A model generated the notes under the pieces. The model searched no databases. It had not been told where the DNA came from and saw only the letters and a list, made by a program, of their open reading frames with translations. Below are positions 34,431-43,657 of a DNA stretch of 58,345 bases, piece by piece. Within the stretch, counting starts at the first letter, position 1, and each line of letters begins with the position of its first letter. The position numbers were made by a program, and so were the translations under genes. The stretch is from Crenothrix sp. D3 (GTDB lineage: Bacteria > Pseudomonadota > Gammaproteobacteria > Methylococcales > Methylomonadaceae): NCBI GenBank assembly GCA_002134785.1, contig MBQZ01000017.1, positions 1 through 58,345 on the forward strand. The letters are read 5' to 3'.

Positions 34431-36350
34431 ATGAAATTGAAAAGATTTTTTGCCTTTAAATTTAACCTGTCTTTTAACCGCTTTCGCTCACGCCTACTGT
34501 TTTACATTATCGGTTTATTATTACTGACGTTAGGCGGCGTGTTTGGTGTTATTGATCAAGTGTTTCGACAAAATACTGAAGAAACCATTCGCCACGAATT
34601 GCTGGTGACTGAACGTATTTTTTTGCGCCTTTTGCAAGAACGTAGCACGCAATTAACGCAACAAGCGACCGCGCTTGCTAGTGACTTTGCCTTTAAGCGC
34701 GTGATGGCAACGCAAGATAACGCCACAATTTCATCGGCATTAATGAATTTGAGCCATCGCGTCAACGCGGATGCTGCGTTTTTACTGACTGTTGATTATC
34801 GTGTCATGGTTGATAACTTGCATCTCCAAAATACCGAATTTGCGACTGAATTGATTAAACAGGCGGAAAAACACGGTAAAGCCACACGTTTGATGTTAAT
34901 TAATCAAATTCTTTATCAAGTCATTGTTGTTCCCGTATTAGCCCCTGAACCGATTGCGTGGCTGTGTTTAGGCTTTGCGATTGATGACACGGTATTAGCG
35001 CAACTTAAGCAACTCACACAAGTTGAAATCAGTTTACTCAGTCAACAAAACGCAAACTTACAATTACACGCGTCAACACTGACTACATTCGCCACGCAAA
35101 CCCTGTTAGCTCATGAAACCAATGCCGATGGCTTTTTCTGGCGTAGCGGTAATGAATTGTATCTTAGTCGGCTATTGACCATAGAACAAAATAAAGACAC
35201 CAAAATCATCGCGTTAATTGAGCGTTCATGGCAAAAAGCCTTGGAAAATTTTTATAGTTTGGAGTGGTTATTACTTATTATCGCCTTAATTAGCATTGCC
35301 TTAGTCAGTTTAGCCGCGTTGTGGCTAGCGAAAACCGTCAGCAAACCTGTACAACTGTTAGCGCGAGGCGTACAGGCCATCGAGCAGGGCGATTATAGCT
35401 ATCAAGTGCAACACACAGGTGATGATGAAATCGGTAAACTCGGCGTTGCGTTTAACAATATGGGCGTGCAGTTACTGGAAAAAGAAAAAATCCGCACGCT
35501 ACTTGGCAAAGTAGTTTCACCCGCAGTTGCGAATGAGTTATTAAGTCATGACGTGGTATTAGGCGGTGAAACCCGCGAAATTACCGCGCTGTTTACGGAT
35601 TTAGCGGGGTTTACCAGTATTGCTGAAACCATGACAGCACAAGACTTAGTGGCATTGCTCAATGATTATTTAACGCACATGAGTGGTGCAATTAGCCAAC
35701 ACGCAGGGGTATTAGATAAATTTATTGGCGATGCAATAGTGGCATTTTGGGGTGCGCCCGTCGATGATGATTTACACGCGCAACACGCGGTTTATTGCGC
35801 ACTAGCGATGCAACAGACGTTGCAACAATTACGCGCTGTGTGGCAACAACGTGGTTTACCGCTATTAACCATGCGCATTGGTATAAATACGGGTTACGCA
35901 GTCGTTGGTAATGTCGGTTCAATGGATCGTTTGGATTACACCATGATTGGCGATACCGTTAATCTTGCCGCCCGTTTAGAGGGTGCAAATAAATATTACG
36001 GTAGCGAAATTTTAATCTCGCAATACACTTACGAACGCATTAAAGCTATTTTCCTGTGTCGTGAACTTGACAGTGTGCGCGTGCAAGGCAAGCAGCAATC
36101 GGTCGCCATCTACGAAGTGCTGGCTGAAAAGAATAACGTAACCCCTGAGCAACAGGCTTTATGTTTAGCGTTTGCTAACGCATTAAGCGCGTTTCGTAAT
36201 CAACAATTTGAGCTGGCAAAAATCTTGTTTACTGAGTTAATTGAATCCCATCAAGATGAGGTAAGTGCGTTGTATTTGCAACGGCTGGCAACGTTAAAAA
36301 CTAACGCTACGCAAACAGGTTTTGAGGCGGTTTATGATTTGTCAAAATAA
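34431..36350 (+). CDS. Membrane adenylate/guanylate cyclase with sensor and HAMP domains
   Basis: ATG 34431 follows GGAG; the open frame starts at 34419. Layout of the 639 residues: transmembrane helix (about 20-42), double-dCACHE-like periplasmic sensor (about 45-275), second transmembrane helix (about 283-303), HAMP (about 304-360, KPVQLLARGVQAIEQGDYSY), class III cyclase domain (about 385-575) with metal-binding Asp in ALFTDLAGFTSIAE and in LDKFIGDAIVAFWGAP, and the transition-state Asn/Arg in TMIGDTVNLAARLEG. All catalytic residues look intact. The signal sensed is unknown. Divergent from the cupredoxin-like gene. Confidence 0.9.
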   Translation: MKLKRFFAFKFNLSFNRFRSRLLFYIIGLLLLTLGGVFGVIDQVFRQNTEETIRHELLVTERIFLRLLQERSTQLTQQATALASDFAFKRVMATQDNATISSALMNLSHRVNADAAFLLTVDYRVMVDNLHLQNTEFATELIKQAEKHGKATRLMLINQILYQVIVVPVLAPEPIAWLCLGFAIDDTVLAQLKQLTQVEISLLSQQNANLQLHASTLTTFATQTLLAHETNADGFFWRSGNELYLSRLLTIEQNKDTKIIALIERSWQKALENFYSLEWLLLIIALISIALVSLAALWLAKTVSKPVQLLARGVQAIEQGDYSYQVQHTGDDEIGKLGVAFNNMGVQLLEKEKIRTLLGKVVSPAVANELLSHDVVLGGETREITALFTDLAGFTSIAETMTAQDLVALLNDYLTHMSGAISQHAGVLDKFIGDAIVAFWGAPVDDDLHAQHAVYCALAMQQTLQQLRAVWQQRGLPLLTMRIGINTGYAVVGNVGSMDRLDYTMIGDTVNLAARLEGANKYYGSEILISQYTYERIKAIFLCRELDSVRVQGKQQSVAIYEVLAEKNNVTPEQQALCLAFANALSAFRNQQFELAKILFTELIESHQDEVSALYLQRLATLKTNATQTGFEAVYDLSK

Positions 36351-36356
36351 AATTCA

Positions 36357-38066
36357 TTAAACCAAGTAATACAACAAAATTAAATTACTAACCATTAACA
36401 ACATTGACAAACTCTTCCAAAAACACAAGGGATTGCGATGTATTAACGGCACAAACTGCTCGCCTTTTAAAAACGCAGGATTGGGCGTATTGAGGTCATA
36501 CAAAAACTCAGATAGGCTGTCATATCGGTGTTGCGGATTGATTGCCGTGGCTTTGCGTAACGCGCCATCCATCCAGATGGGTATCATGTTGTTGCAATAG
36601 AGACTGGGGATGTAGCTTAGTTTTTGTAGCTTCAAAGCGGTGGGTTTTTCTGGCATTTCTTGACCAAACGGTAACGCGCTGTTGAGCATTTCGTAAGCAA
36701 TCACGCCCAAGGAAAATAAATCTGATTTAACCGTACCGCTTTGCCCTGTGTGATATTCAGGGGCGGTGTAATTGAGTGTGCCGAGCAGATTATCATCAAC
36801 TAGCGGGGCGATTTCTGAAATACCCGCAATTTTAACGGAACCAAAATCAATGATTTTTACCGTGCCGTTGCTATCAAACATGATATTTTCAGGCTTTAAA
36901 TCTTGATGTAGCATTTCCATACGGTGAAAAGCGCGTAAGCCTTTGGCAATTTGTTCGATAATCCGAATCACGGTTTTTATAGCAGGCTTAGGGTTGTCGC
37001 TCATCCATTGTCTGAGCGTGCGTCCGTCAATAAATTCAGTCACATAATACAAGCTGGTTTTTTTTCGTGGCGTGTTCAGCACTTTCAATACATTGTCGTG
37101 GTTAATGCGTTTACCTGCCCATTCTTCATGTAAAAAATGTTCAATGTAGTGAGTGTCATCATCATAAAGCACTGACGGGGCTTTCAAAATAACTGGGATA
37201 CCGCTGAACGTATCAATCGCTTTATAAATTTGGGTGCGTTTGCTGGCGTGCAGCTCTTCTTCAATGCGATAACCATCAAGCATCATGCCGACTTCTAACG
37301 GCGGAGGAAACGGCAAATTAATGTGATGGCGAATAATTTCGTCTTCTTTAACTTCGGGTAATTCGTCAATTCTAATCAGTTGGCAAGTGAGATTGTCATC
37401 ACTGTGATTGTCGCTGGCTTTTTGCAGAATGGTAGCTGCTTGTTGGGTTAAATTATCGCCGTTTTGGAGCAACGTTTTCAGGGCTTTTTCATCCATAAAA
37501 TCATGAATACCGTCGGTGGTCATAATAAATACATCACCCACTTCTAAGGCAAAAGTTTGATAATCGACTTCTAGCCGTGGCTCTATACCCATTGCACGGT
37601 TAAGATAATTTTTGTCTTTGGATACCCAAACTCGATGATCGCGAGTGAGTTGTTCTAAGCCGCCTTGGCGTAAACGATAAATGCGTGAATCACCAATATG
37701 AAAAATACTCGCCGTGGTGGATTTTAAGACCAAAATACTGAGGGTGCTGACCATGCCTTTAGCAGATTGATAACGTACCTGCCCTTGACTGTAGAGCCAT
37801 GAATTAGTTGCCGAGAGAATTTTCTGCCCCGCGTGTTTCACTGACCACGAATCAGGGGTGCTGTAATAATCGGCTAAAAAACTGCTGACACAACACTGAC
37901 TGGCTTGTTTACCTGCGTCACTGCCACTCATACCGTCAGCAATCGCGGCAACTATGCCTTTGTAAGTCAGTTGTGGCTCTTTGGGAATGAGTGAACCGAA
38001 AAAATCTTCGTTGTCCGCTTTGATGCCTTTGTCAGTCGCGTAGCCGATGCTGATGGTTAATTTCAT
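36357..38066 (-). CDS. PP2C phosphatase-Ser/Thr kinase fusion with C-terminal membrane anchor
   Basis: Residues 1-240 are a PP2C/PPM phosphatase: KADNEDFFGSLI, IVAAIADGMSGSDAG, FHIGDSRIYRLR, VFIMTTDGIHDF, SDDNLTCQLI. Residues about 260-540 are a Hanks-type kinase with P-loop region (EELHASKRTQIYKA), catalytic loop MLHQDLKPENIMF (HQD instead of HRD), DFGS, and APEYHTG. The last about 20 residues form a transmembrane helix. The HQD change is seen in other active bacterial kinases but is worth noting. It is next to and downstream of the nitrate transporter gene; in several Gammaproteobacteria this fusion accompanies assimilatory nitrate genes, so it may regulate nitrate uptake. Confidence 0.9.
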   Translation of the reverse strand: MKLTISIGYATDKGIKADNEDFFGSLIPKEPQLTYKGIVAAIADGMSGSDAGKQASQCCVSSFLADYYSTPDSWSVKHAGQKILSATNSWLYSQGQVRYQSAKGMVSTLSILVLKSTTASIFHIGDSRIYRLRQGGLEQLTRDHRVWVSKDKNYLNRAMGIEPRLEVDYQTFALEVGDVFIMTTDGIHDFMDEKALKTLLQNGDNLTQQAATILQKASDNHSDDNLTCQLIRIDELPEVKEDEIIRHHINLPFPPPLEVGMMLDGYRIEEELHASKRTQIYKAIDTFSGIPVILKAPSVLYDDDTHYIEHFLHEEWAGKRINHDNVLKVLNTPRKKTSLYYVTEFIDGRTLRQWMSDNPKPAIKTVIRIIEQIAKGLRAFHRMEMLHQDLKPENIMFDSNGTVKIIDFGSVKIAGISEIAPLVDDNLLGTLNYTAPEYHTGQSGTVKSDLFSLGVIAYEMLNSALPFGQEMPEKPTALKLQKLSYIPSLYCNNMIPIWMDGALRKATAINPQHRYDSLSEFLYDLNTPNPAFLKGEQFVPLIHRNPLCFWKSLSMLLMVSNLILLYYLV

Positions 38067-38188
38067 AATAGACTCTGGCTAAAAAAAGGTGCATTCCCTC
38101 GCACCAAGTGTCTAACACAACGCAGGAGAACGGTGTTTTTACGAAACCTTTCAGTTATCGACATGGCTTGTGACGCGCTAAATAGGAT

Positions 38189-38221
38189 AAACCTGCGAGG
38201 TTTTTGAAACCTCGCAGGTTT
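38189..38221. terminator. Perfect 15-bp inverted repeat between narK and the PP2C-kinase gene
   Basis: AAACCTGCGAGGTTT, TTG, AAACCTCGCAGGTTT. It lies just downstream of the narK-like stop on the minus strand. It fits a terminator or mRNA-stabilising hairpin but resembles a widely dispersed palindromic repeat; a weaker relative is at 51753-51789. Confidence 0.65.
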
Positions 38222-38224
38222 GTA

Positions 38225-39706
38225 TTAAACCAATTCAATCATTTCCACTGAGCCATCTTCTAGCACTTCTGCCATGTGACCTTTAGGTTCATCAATAAGC
38301 TGTACCGCAAGCAATACCACTAACGCGACAGCGGCAATAATGACAAAAAATATCGACGACGATACAAACGACAGGATGGTTAAAAATAACACCCCGCCGA
38401 CATTCCCATAAGCACCGACCATGCCTGCAATTTGCCCCGTCATGCGGCGTTTGATTAACGGTACAATGGCATAGACCGCGCCACAGCCTGCGGATACAAA
38501 GCAAGAACAGGTCATTGTCAACAACACGGCAACGAGAATCGACCACTCGGCGGTAATTTGCGACATACCAAAATAACCCGCTGATAAACCTAAGACAAAC
38601 ACGCTTAACGAGAACTTACGTCCGAATTTATCGCTTAACCAGCCGCCCATTGGTCTGGCGACTAAGTTAATAAACGCAAAACTGCCGCCTAATAAACCCG
38701 CTTGTAACATAGTAATGCCTTGTGATTCATGAAAGGTTTCAAAGAAAAATAACGGTAACATCGACACCACCGCAAGCTCTGAACCAAAGGTAATGAAGTA
38801 CGCCAAATCTAACACTGCGACTTGTTTAAATTTATAACGATGAATTTCTTCAACTGGGTGTTTTAGATGCTCACTATTAATATGAATAATTTTATAGACG
38901 TTGTAACAATACATCAGCCAAATGCCAACATGAATCGCCATCGCGACAGGCATCGCTAATAAATTCGCCCCTGCGGATGAAGACAGTTTCCACGTCAATA
39001 AGCTCAAGGTCGCATAGAGCGGCAAGGTCATGACAATATAAAAAATCATATCGCCATAGCTAGTGACTTCCATTGCGCCTGATTTTTTGGGTTTGAAATA
39101 AGTTGAGCCTTTAGGGGTATCAGAGACGCTGAAAAAATACACCACCGAATACAGTAAAGAAATCATCCCTGTGCAGGCAATCGCATAACGCCAGCCGTCT
39201 GCACCGCCAAATAGTAATGCTAATGCAGGTAATGTCCCAGCGGCGGCTGCTGAACCAAAATTACCCCAACCGCCATAAATACCTTCGGCAATCCCGACTT
39301 GTTTAGCAGGAAACCACTCGCCTACCATGCGAATGCCGATGACAAAACCTGCGCCAATAAAGCCTGATAAAAATCGTGCCAATGCCAGTTGTTCAAAATT
39401 TTGCGCAAACGCAAACATAAAACACGGCACACTACCCAATGCTAATAAAGTTGAATAAGTGCGTTTCGGGCCAAACTTATCCACCAAGATGCCGATAACA
39501 ATCCGCGCTGGAATAGTCAGGGCAACGTTTAAAATTAGAATGGTTTTAATTTGGGCTTTATCCATGCCCAGCGTTTCAGCAATGACCATCATTAAAGGTG
39601 CGTGGTTAAACCAGACCACAAAGGTTATGAAAAAAGCCAGCCAAGTAGCGTGGAGGATTTTCATCTTTCCAGTCAAGGAAAAGAGATTAAACGTGTGTGC
39701 GGACAT
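38225..39706 (-). CDS. narK: NarK/NasA-type nitrate/nitrite MFS transporter
   Basis: Twelve-helix major facilitator with both nitrate signature regions: first half GFIGAGFVIGIRMVGEWFPA and GIAEGIYGGWGNFGSAAAAG, and second half AGMVGAYGNVGGVLFLTI. The substrate-site Arg in IGIRMVGEW is present. The 493 residues fit one NarK unit. With no nitrate reductase nearby, an uptake role for assimilation is favoured. The PP2C-kinase fusion follows on the same strand. The nitrite/sulfite reductase at 47688 is separate. Confidence 0.92.
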   Translation of the reverse strand: MSAHTFNLFSLTGKMKILHATWLAFFITFVVWFNHAPLMMVIAETLGMDKAQIKTILILNVALTIPARIVIGILVDKFGPKRTYSTLLALGSVPCFMFAFAQNFEQLALARFLSGFIGAGFVIGIRMVGEWFPAKQVGIAEGIYGGWGNFGSAAAAGTLPALALLFGGADGWRYAIACTGMISLLYSVVYFFSVSDTPKGSTYFKPKKSGAMEVTSYGDMIFYIVMTLPLYATLSLLTWKLSSSAGANLLAMPVAMAIHVGIWLMYCYNVYKIIHINSEHLKHPVEEIHRYKFKQVAVLDLAYFITFGSELAVVSMLPLFFFETFHESQGITMLQAGLLGGSFAFINLVARPMGGWLSDKFGRKFSLSVFVLGLSAGYFGMSQITAEWSILVAVLLTMTCSCFVSAGCGAVYAIVPLIKRRMTGQIAGMVGAYGNVGGVLFLTILSFVSSSIFFVIIAAVALVVLLAVQLIDEPKGHMAEVLEDGSVEMIELV

Positions 39707-40044
39707 TGAGGTCTTCTCGTAAAATGGTAACTATTACGAGAATTTAAGCAGATTGTATGCCAAGCGACTAAATAACGGTACGGTTTTGTAAGCGATAAAC
39801 TAAGAACTAAGTAGCTGACCATATGCTTTTTAACATTTTGGTTAGCAGAATAGTTAAGCCGTTCGTGGTGAGCTTGTCGAACCATGAGCGGCTTAACCGT
39901 CCATCCTTCGACAAGCTCAGGACGAACGGTTAAGCCTGTTTACCATTTTGTTAAAAGACTTTTGAGCGACTACTTAGCCATAAAAACCAGTGCTTTTTAA
40001 TAATGCAAGACTGCATTATCACACCCTATTTTGGTGCATAAATT
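39707..40044. other. 338-bp gap upstream of narK, with one palindromic repeat
   Basis: No gene supported. It holds the short palindromic repeat at 39853-39936 and otherwise A+T-rich sequence that must contain the narK promoter. I could not identify a convincing -10/-35 pair. Confidence 0.6.
39853..39936. repeat. Short relative of the MITE interior
   Basis: GTTAAGCCGTTCGT ... AGCTTGTCGAA ... TTCGACAAGCT ... ACGAACGGTTAAGC: an 84-bp double palindrome that matches the interior of the 133-bp MITEs but lacks the IS4-type outer termini. It may be the ancestral REP-like unit or a derivative that lost its ends. Confidence 0.75.
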
Positions 40045-41712
40045 TTAAAGTACATCAAACTTGGTGCAGAAGCGAATTTTTCCTACCTCACGGCGAGACA
40101 ACAAACTTTTCAAGCCTACTACCGAAAAGCCGTCCGCTTTAGCTTTCTTATAATTATCCTCGCAAGCGAAGGCTTCATCATCGCTAAACGAATGCTGATA
40201 TAGCTTGTATAAATCACACGCTAACCTTCGCGTAATCACAAATCCCTCAGTTTTACTGACCGTCATGCCTATCGCTGTCTCCATTGCCGCTGTACTGATA
40301 GCGACAGGAATTTTTGATTTTCTACTGTCTAAATCGGCTTGCTGCACACTAAAAGCAAATAACCGCTCATCAAAAAATAACAACGCTGGCTCAACCGATA
40401 AGCGAAAAAACCTATCCTGCTGGTTTTCAATGACAAAATCAGTCGCTTCAAAAACCGCCGCTAATGCCATCAACTCCCTTTGTAAAACCACATCATGCAC
40501 TTCAATCCAACCATCAGAATGCAGCAACACACCGTTAATTAATGCCGCAAACTCAAAACCCCGATTATGTGCCGCCAAGCCCAATAAAATAGCGGATTGC
40601 CTTGGCATTAAAAACACATTAAGCACTTTTTCCTTACCCAATACGCCCGCATACAACGGCTTATCGGTATTTTGTAACAACGTTAAACCATATTTGCCGT
40701 GCTTAAATTGATACTCGCTAATAAAACTATTTTGCAAGCCCATTAACGCCTTTTTTAATGCTGTCCCGTCCTTATTAAAATCATTAAACAACACCTTGAT
40801 ATACGCTATTTTACCCTCCGCTGTTTCGCCTTTTTCTAACTCATCCAGCGAAAACCAAACTAAACGATCATCGGATTTTATTTTGCTTTGTAAATGAATA
40901 TAACCTGCCAAATTTAATTCAATATGAAAGACATTCACATAATATTCAGTATAAGCATGATTAGGTGCAGCCCCTTGAATCTGCCGATACGGTTTTAAAC
41001 TACGCCATAAGGTAAAATTATAATGCGTTTCAAAAATTAACCCTGCCTCTTCATTTAACTCTCGCTTTAAGGTGTCGGGTAAACTGTCTTTAACCGTCGC
41101 ATGACTAGACTGCACTATGGGTAAATGATATTTTTCATTACTGGAACAATTCGCAATATCCCGCTGATTTAATCGCCCACCAATTAATCCATAATCACCC
41201 GCTGTTTTATCAAAGCGTTTATGCGTATCTTCCCTTTGATAAAACAACACCTGATTATTCAGTTTAATAATACTCCACGCCACATAAATATACCGAATCG
41301 GCGGCGCGTTACCACTTGTATGATATTCAACTCGATTAGTTTCAATCGTGTGCATTAAATCCCGTTGTTTATTCTTTTTATCATCACTAATCCCTTGTGT
41401 ATTCCAAAAATTATTCACAAACAAGCGCGATTCCTTATCACTCATCGCTGTTAATACTGACAATGCCAATAATTGCGCTGGAAAGGAAATAAAACACCAT
41501 TCGCCTTGTTGCAAAAAATCAGTATTTAATACTGCCAAAGTATCCAGCAAGTTTTCACACACAGCCACCGTATTTTCAGCAACTGCTTGATTCACTTGTT
41601 CTGAACACAGTGCGTTAATTAAATCCTCACGTTTAACTGCGTAAAAATCGCCTTCTTCTTCGGCGTAGCGAGGTAAATTAGTAATCAAGGTTTTAATTAA
41701 CTGAGCTGTCAT
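40045..41712 (-). CDS. Large Nudix-domain protein, last gene of the MTase-HK operon
   Basis: The 555-residue product (ATG 41712) contains a Nudix fold at about residues 138-320: IRYIYVAWSIIKLNNQVLFY, then GLIGGRLN and, after an insertion of about 28 residues, LKRELNEEAGLIFE, which supplies the REx2EExGx half of the Nudix box. The inserted Nudix box is unusual, and activity is not certain. The N-terminal 135 and C-terminal 230 residues do not resemble a family I can name. It overlaps the end of the RelE-like gene by 20 bases, so it is translationally coupled to the upstream operon. It might hydrolyse a nucleotide second messenger or modified nucleotide made or sensed by the system (inference). 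Confidence 0.8.
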   Translation of the reverse strand: MTAQLIKTLITNLPRYAEEEGDFYAVKREDLINALCSEQVNQAVAENTVAVCENLLDTLAVLNTDFLQQGEWCFISFPAQLLALSVLTAMSDKESRLFVNNFWNTQGISDDKKNKQRDLMHTIETNRVEYHTSGNAPPIRYIYVAWSIIKLNNQVLFYQREDTHKRFDKTAGDYGLIGGRLNQRDIANCSSNEKYHLPIVQSSHATVKDSLPDTLKRELNEEAGLIFETHYNFTLWRSLKPYRQIQGAAPNHAYTEYYVNVFHIELNLAGYIHLQSKIKSDDRLVWFSLDELEKGETAEGKIAYIKVLFNDFNKDGTALKKALMGLQNSFISEYQFKHGKYGLTLLQNTDKPLYAGVLGKEKVLNVFLMPRQSAILLGLAAHNRGFEFAALINGVLLHSDGWIEVHDVVLQRELMALAAVFEATDFVIENQQDRFFRLSVEPALLFFDERLFAFSVQQADLDSRKSKIPVAISTAAMETAIGMTVSKTEGFVITRRLACDLYKLYQHSFSDDEAFACEDNYKKAKADGFSVVGLKSLLSRREVGKIRFCTKFDVL

Positions 41713-41995
41713 CTTTTCTATCTCTCGCTTTATCATACACCGCATTATTTTCTCTTTTACCTACGGCAATAAAAAAAATAACTATTGCATTATCATCAAC
41801 TTCATATACCAAGCGATACCCAGCGGAACGCAGTTTTATTTTATAAGCACAATCAAAACCTGTTAATTTATTTGCTGGAACATGAGGATTTTCCAAGCAT
41901 TTTTTCAATTTATTTTTAAACTGAGATTGAATGCTATTATCCAATTTATCCCATTCTTTTTTCGCGCTAGGTAGGAATTTTAACTTATAAGTCAT
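41693..41995 (-). CDS. RelE/ParE-superfamily toxin
   Basis: The 100 residues (ATG 41995, MTYKLKFLPSAKKEWDKLD) match the RelE fold: an N-terminal strand-helix pair, NKLTGFDCAYKIKLRSAGYR (the usual YKIKLR-x-GYRLVY core), and VIFFIAVGKRENNAVYDKA at the end. RelE toxins cleave mRNA on the ribosome. The start overlaps the antitoxin stop by 11 bases. It is embedded in an operon between the receiver-HEPN gene and the Nudix gene. Confidence 0.9.
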   Translation of the reverse strand: MTYKLKFLPSAKKEWDKLDNSIQSQFKNKLKKCLENPHVPANKLTGFDCAYKIKLRSAGYRLVYEVDDNAIVIFFIAVGKRENNAVYDKARDRKDDSSVN

Positions 41996-42236
41996 CAAGT
42001 GAAACTTCAACTGCCAAGTGTTTTTCCGCTTGTCGTTCCTTAACTATTTGACCCAACTCATAATCCTCTAGTTTTTCCAACAGTTGTTCATAAACATTCG
42101 CAGGAACAAGATAAGCCGTTAGTAAATTATGATTAATAATAGCGATAGCCTCGCCTTGTGCTTGATTAAGTAACGCGGTAGGATTTTTCTTTAATTCTGA
42201 AATAGTCGCGCTGAATGGAGCTAATATCTGTTGCAT
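41985..42236 (-). CDS. RelB/Phd-like antitoxin
   Basis: The 83-residue protein begins with a Phd/YefM-type DNA-binding domain (SATISELKKNPTALLNQAQGE, AIAIINHNLLTAYLVPANVY) and ends with an acidic toxin-binding tail (AEKHLAVEVSLDDL). It should neutralise the RelE-like toxin and autoregulate. Located 11 bp after the receiver-HEPN gene on the same strand. I see no separate promoter, so it may ride on the larger operon, which would be unusual for such modules. Confidence 0.9.
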   Translation of the reverse strand: MQQILAPFSATISELKKNPTALLNQAQGEAIAIINHNLLTAYLVPANVYEQLLEKLEDYELGQIVKERQAEKHLAVEVSLDDL

Positions 42237-42247
42237 GATGTTTAATC

Positions 42248-43648
42248 CTATGAAAAACTACGGCTGTAAATATGCCGTGCTAACTCAAAAAGATAATCCT
42301 GTTTTTGATAGTGATAATCAAAATAGTTAAACTGATATTGTAAGCGAGTGAAGCCTTTAATTTTCTCTTCATCAAATGGAATAAAAACACTGCCACTAGA
42401 TGTTAAAAACCAAAAGGTTTGATAAAGACCTTTGATAAGAAACTCACTTTCAGTTACCTTATTTTTATTTTTTTGCAGATTATTTAAAGCATCGTGAAAA
42501 TTAATCGCTTGCCAAGTATTACCCGTTTTCTTTAGCAATACCGCATAGTGTTCAACCAGTGGAATTTTTCTATCCTGAACACCTTTACCGATTTTATCTT
42601 GCATTTCCTGCACTGAAATAACATCGGTGAATAAACTTAATAGATTTCTTTCATACGGTAATAAATCACTGCCTAAATCAAACATAGCTCGCATATTGAC
42701 GATAAATAAATAAGCTACATCTTGCGCTGTTAATTGTTCAAATACTTTGCCATGTGCTAACCAATTACGGCTCATTTTCATTATCCATGACAAAGCATAG
42801 AGTTCTTTTTGCCCGTTGAGTTGTTTTGGTTCGGCTGCTTCCCATTCATGCGCTAATGTTCTGACAAAGAGTTTATAGCGTGCTGTTTTATCGCTAGGTT
42901 TACACAAGGGTAAAAAATTTTCTAACACACCTAAATAATCGCGTATATCTTCAAGTTCGATTTTTTTATCATCGTCTTTTTTAATAAATTCTTTAAATTG
43001 CAGCTTTTCTTCTGACAAACTTTTTAAATACTTACAGCCTTCAATAATTCCACGCCTAAGAACAAAATAATCAACGTGCGCATTATCTAGCCATTGATTA
43101 ATAAATTCTTTGTCCTCTTTTCTTAAAAAGGGTTCATTTGGATTGGGTGAAATAGGTGGCTTTATATTGGCACTGGAAAATTTACTTTTAAGTTCTTCAA
43201 AATAACTCGCGTGATTTGAACAAAACAAAATATGCGATTTAGGGAAACCAAGTTCTATAACTAACTCGGTATAAATATGATAGCCTGCAATTTTTCTTAA
43301 AGCATCTTCTGGTGGGCATCGTTCAATTAAACTAAATAGATAATTATTATTATCGCGTTGTCCATTTTCCAGTGGCATATCAACATCCAAAACCACGAAA
43401 TCAATTTTTGCTAATTCTTTAGGGTCGTTAATAAACTCTAATGCTTCTAATAAATTGAGTTTTAAGAAAATGCCTTTTTCTTCTAAAAAATCCTGTGCAT
43501 CATTTTCATCTTCTTCTGCAAGTCTCGCGCTTAATTCTGCGTTATTCAAAATACTGCCAAAAACCGAACTAACTGTTGAACTAACGATATTTTCTGAACG
43601 TTTAGTTTCAGAAACATTAAAATCTTCTACCCATAAAAAGTGTGTCAT
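42248..43648 (-). CDS. Receiver-domain protein with a HEPN-type RNx3H motif
   Basis: Residues 1-180 look like a divergent response-regulator receiver: FLWVEDF (acidic pair) and IDFVVLDVDMP with probable phospho-Asp 88, then HILFCSNHAS; the usual Lys is not obvious. Residues about 185-466 are helical. They contain SRNWLAHGK (R295-x4-H300), a match to the R-x4-6-H motif of HEPN RNases, in a context (LSWIMKMSRNWLAHG) typical of HEPN helices. I therefore propose a phosphorylation-controlled HEPN effector; this is inference. The gene starts 9 bp after the histidine-kinase fusion gene and is followed by the antitoxin gene after 11 bp. Length 466. Confidence 0.75.
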   Translation of the reverse strand: MTHFLWVEDFNVSETKRSENIVSSTVSSVFGSILNNAELSARLAEEDENDAQDFLEEKGIFLKLNLLEALEFINDPKELAKIDFVVLDVDMPLENGQRDNNNYLFSLIERCPPEDALRKIAGYHIYTELVIELGFPKSHILFCSNHASYFEELKSKFSSANIKPPISPNPNEPFLRKEDKEFINQWLDNAHVDYFVLRRGIIEGCKYLKSLSEEKLQFKEFIKKDDDKKIELEDIRDYLGVLENFLPLCKPSDKTARYKLFVRTLAHEWEAAEPKQLNGQKELYALSWIMKMSRNWLAHGKVFEQLTAQDVAYLFIVNMRAMFDLGSDLLPYERNLLSLFTDVISVQEMQDKIGKGVQDRKIPLVEHYAVLLKKTGNTWQAINFHDALNNLQKNKNKVTESEFLIKGLYQTFWFLTSSGSVFIPFDEEKIKGFTRLQYQFNYFDYHYQKQDYLFELARHIYSRSFS

Positions 43649-43657
43649 GTGATTGCC

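Noticed and set aside
36951-37133. Small ORF on the opposite strand inside the kinase gene
   Set aside because: Lies fully within the well-supported PP2C-kinase gene; no start signal.
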